From assembly GCA_949293245.1 (NCBI GenBank), contig CASFCS010000012.1, forward strand, positions 1-48,526: a stretch of DNA of 48,526 nt. Direction: 5' to 3'. A program made the translations under genes and the position numbers. Below are positions 47,842 through 48,526 of this stretch, in pieces. The DNA comes from an uncultured bacterium. Its GTDB lineage: Bacteria; Bacillota; Clostridia; Oscillospirales; Oscillospiraceae. A model generated the notes under the pieces. The model worked only from the letters and a program-made list of their open reading frames with translations, was not told the DNA's origin and did no database searches. How positions within the stretch are numbered: the stretch's first letter is position 1; each line of letters starts with the position of its first letter.

Positions 47842-47947
47842 GCATTACGCATGGAGCATGACCTGTCGCCCTGTGCTCCCTTTCCGGGGGTGGCTCGTGG
47901 GGATGAGTGCTCCAGAGGTAAAAACAAATATTTAGGAGGAAAAAACT
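47842..47947 (+). other. rpsB leader with alternative hairpins
   Basis: The 106-base leader has GGAGCA at 47853-47858 that can pair with TGCTCC at either 47874-47879 or 47908-47913. The two pairings exclude each other. Such a switch could support autoregulation by S2, as seen for other ribosomal protein leaders. No match to a named motif can be claimed. Confidence 0.45.
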
Positions 47948-48526
47948 ATGGCAGTCGTATCCATGAAGCAGCTCCTGGAGGCCGGTGTCCACTTTGGTCA
48001 CCAGACCCGCCGGTGGAACCCCAAGATGGCCACCTATATCTACACCGAGCGCAACGGCATCTACATTGTGGACCTGCAGAAGACCGTGAAGAAGCTGGAT
48101 GAGGCCTACAACTTCGTCCGCCAGCTCTCCGAGAGCGGCCAGAGCGTCCTGTTCGTGGGCACCAAGAAGCAGGCCCAGGAGGCCATCAAGGACGAGGCCA
48201 CCCGCTGCGGCATGTACTATGTGAACGCCCGCTGGCTGGGCGGCATGCTCACCAATTTCAAGACCATGCGGGGCCGCATCGACCGTCTCAACCAGCTCAA
48301 GAAGATGCAGGAGGACGGCACCTTCGACATGCTTCCCAAGAAGGAAGTCATGAAGCACATGGGCGAGATCGCCAAGCTGGAGAAGTACCTGGGCGGCGTT
48401 GTGGAGATGAAGAAGCTCCCCGGCGCGCTGTTCGTGGTGGACCCCCGCAAGGAGCGCAACGCCATCAACGAGGCCCGCAAGCTGCACATCCCCATCGTGG
48501 CCATCGTGGACACCAACTGCGACCCC
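47948..48526 (+). CDS. rpsB: 30S ribosomal protein S2, 3' part beyond window
   Basis: Small-subunit protein S2. The first 193 residues are visible, beginning [23 protein letters not shown] 47948 follows TTTAGGAGGAAAAACT. Segments [37 protein letters not shown] and VVDPRKE are characteristic. The frame is open to the window edge and is probably followed by tsf. Confidence 0.98.
   Translation, partial: MAVVSMKQLLEAGVHFGHQTRRWNPKMATYIYTERNGIYIVDLQKTVKKLDEAYNFVRQLSESGQSVLFVGTKKQAQEAIKDEATRCGMYYVNARWLGGMLTNFKTMRGRIDRLNQLKKMQEDGTFDMLPKKEVMKHMGEIAKLEKYLGGVVEMKKLPGALFVVDPRKERNAINEARKLHIPIVAIVDTNCDP

Overview
The window is a GC-rich stretch of chromosome from an anaerobic, endospore-forming Clostridium-class Firmicute, most likely a relative of Flavonifractor, Lawsonibacter or Intestinimonas (Oscillospiraceae). 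The placement is an inference from GC-rich third codon positions, a V-type ATPase, several sporulation genes (spoIIR, sigG, a spoIVF-like pair, a YlmC/YmxH protein, a SpoIID-like cortex protein), Rex, and AGGAGG-type ribosome sites. Genes are densely packed and nearly all belong to recognisable conserved families. I found no tRNA, rRNA, insertion sequence, prophage or CRISPR array.

Layout. (1) 1-5647, minus: V-type ATPase operon in the order G, C, I, K, F, E, A, with A cut by the window edge. (2) 5972-10416, plus: Lrp-type regulator, aminotransferase, ThrH, a DUF1015 protein, then ispE; this looks like an amino-acid (serine/threonine/alanine) module. (3) 10497-14488: spoIIR, a minus-strand DUF4275-like gene, and the wall-precursor pair ddl-murF. 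(4) 14539-25661: mtnA (minus), then ABC-F ATPase, YdcF-like protein, prfA, HAD phosphatase, Sua5, coaE joined to an M18 aminopeptidase, and a radical SAM pair. (5) 25713-27896, minus: three probable spore-envelope genes with SpoIID-like and peptidoglycan-binding domains. (6) 28193-31663: rex plus an SLH-domain protein, then an M23/M50 protease pair resembling SpoIVFA/SpoIVFB. (7) 31794-37228: rplS, rbgA, rnhB, yraN, M19 dipeptidase, thrC, metallophosphoesterase. (8) 37331-44623: proteostasis run tig, clpP, clpX, lon, followed by engB and an FAH-family enzyme. (9) 44696-48526: coaX, sigG and a papain-like hydrolase on minus, then a YlmC/YmxH protein and rpsB on plus (cut by the edge).

Most notable. 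The lon reading frame has lost its natural stop through an exact 13-bp tandem duplication at 43212-43237 and now runs about 300 bases into engB in the wrong frame. Separately, coaE has no stop and is in frame with the downstream M18 aminopeptidase, which keeps its own ribosome site and ATG; deleting one T from a T4 run would restore a CoaE stop. Two stop losses in one window are either real and recent or signs of sequence errors, and raw reads would decide. The sporulation genes carry recognisable promoters: a sigma-F/G site before sigG, and sigma-E-like sites before the YlmC/YmxH gene and the M23/M50 pair. I did not find a convincing wholly novel system; most of the window is core genome with some unusual arrangements.
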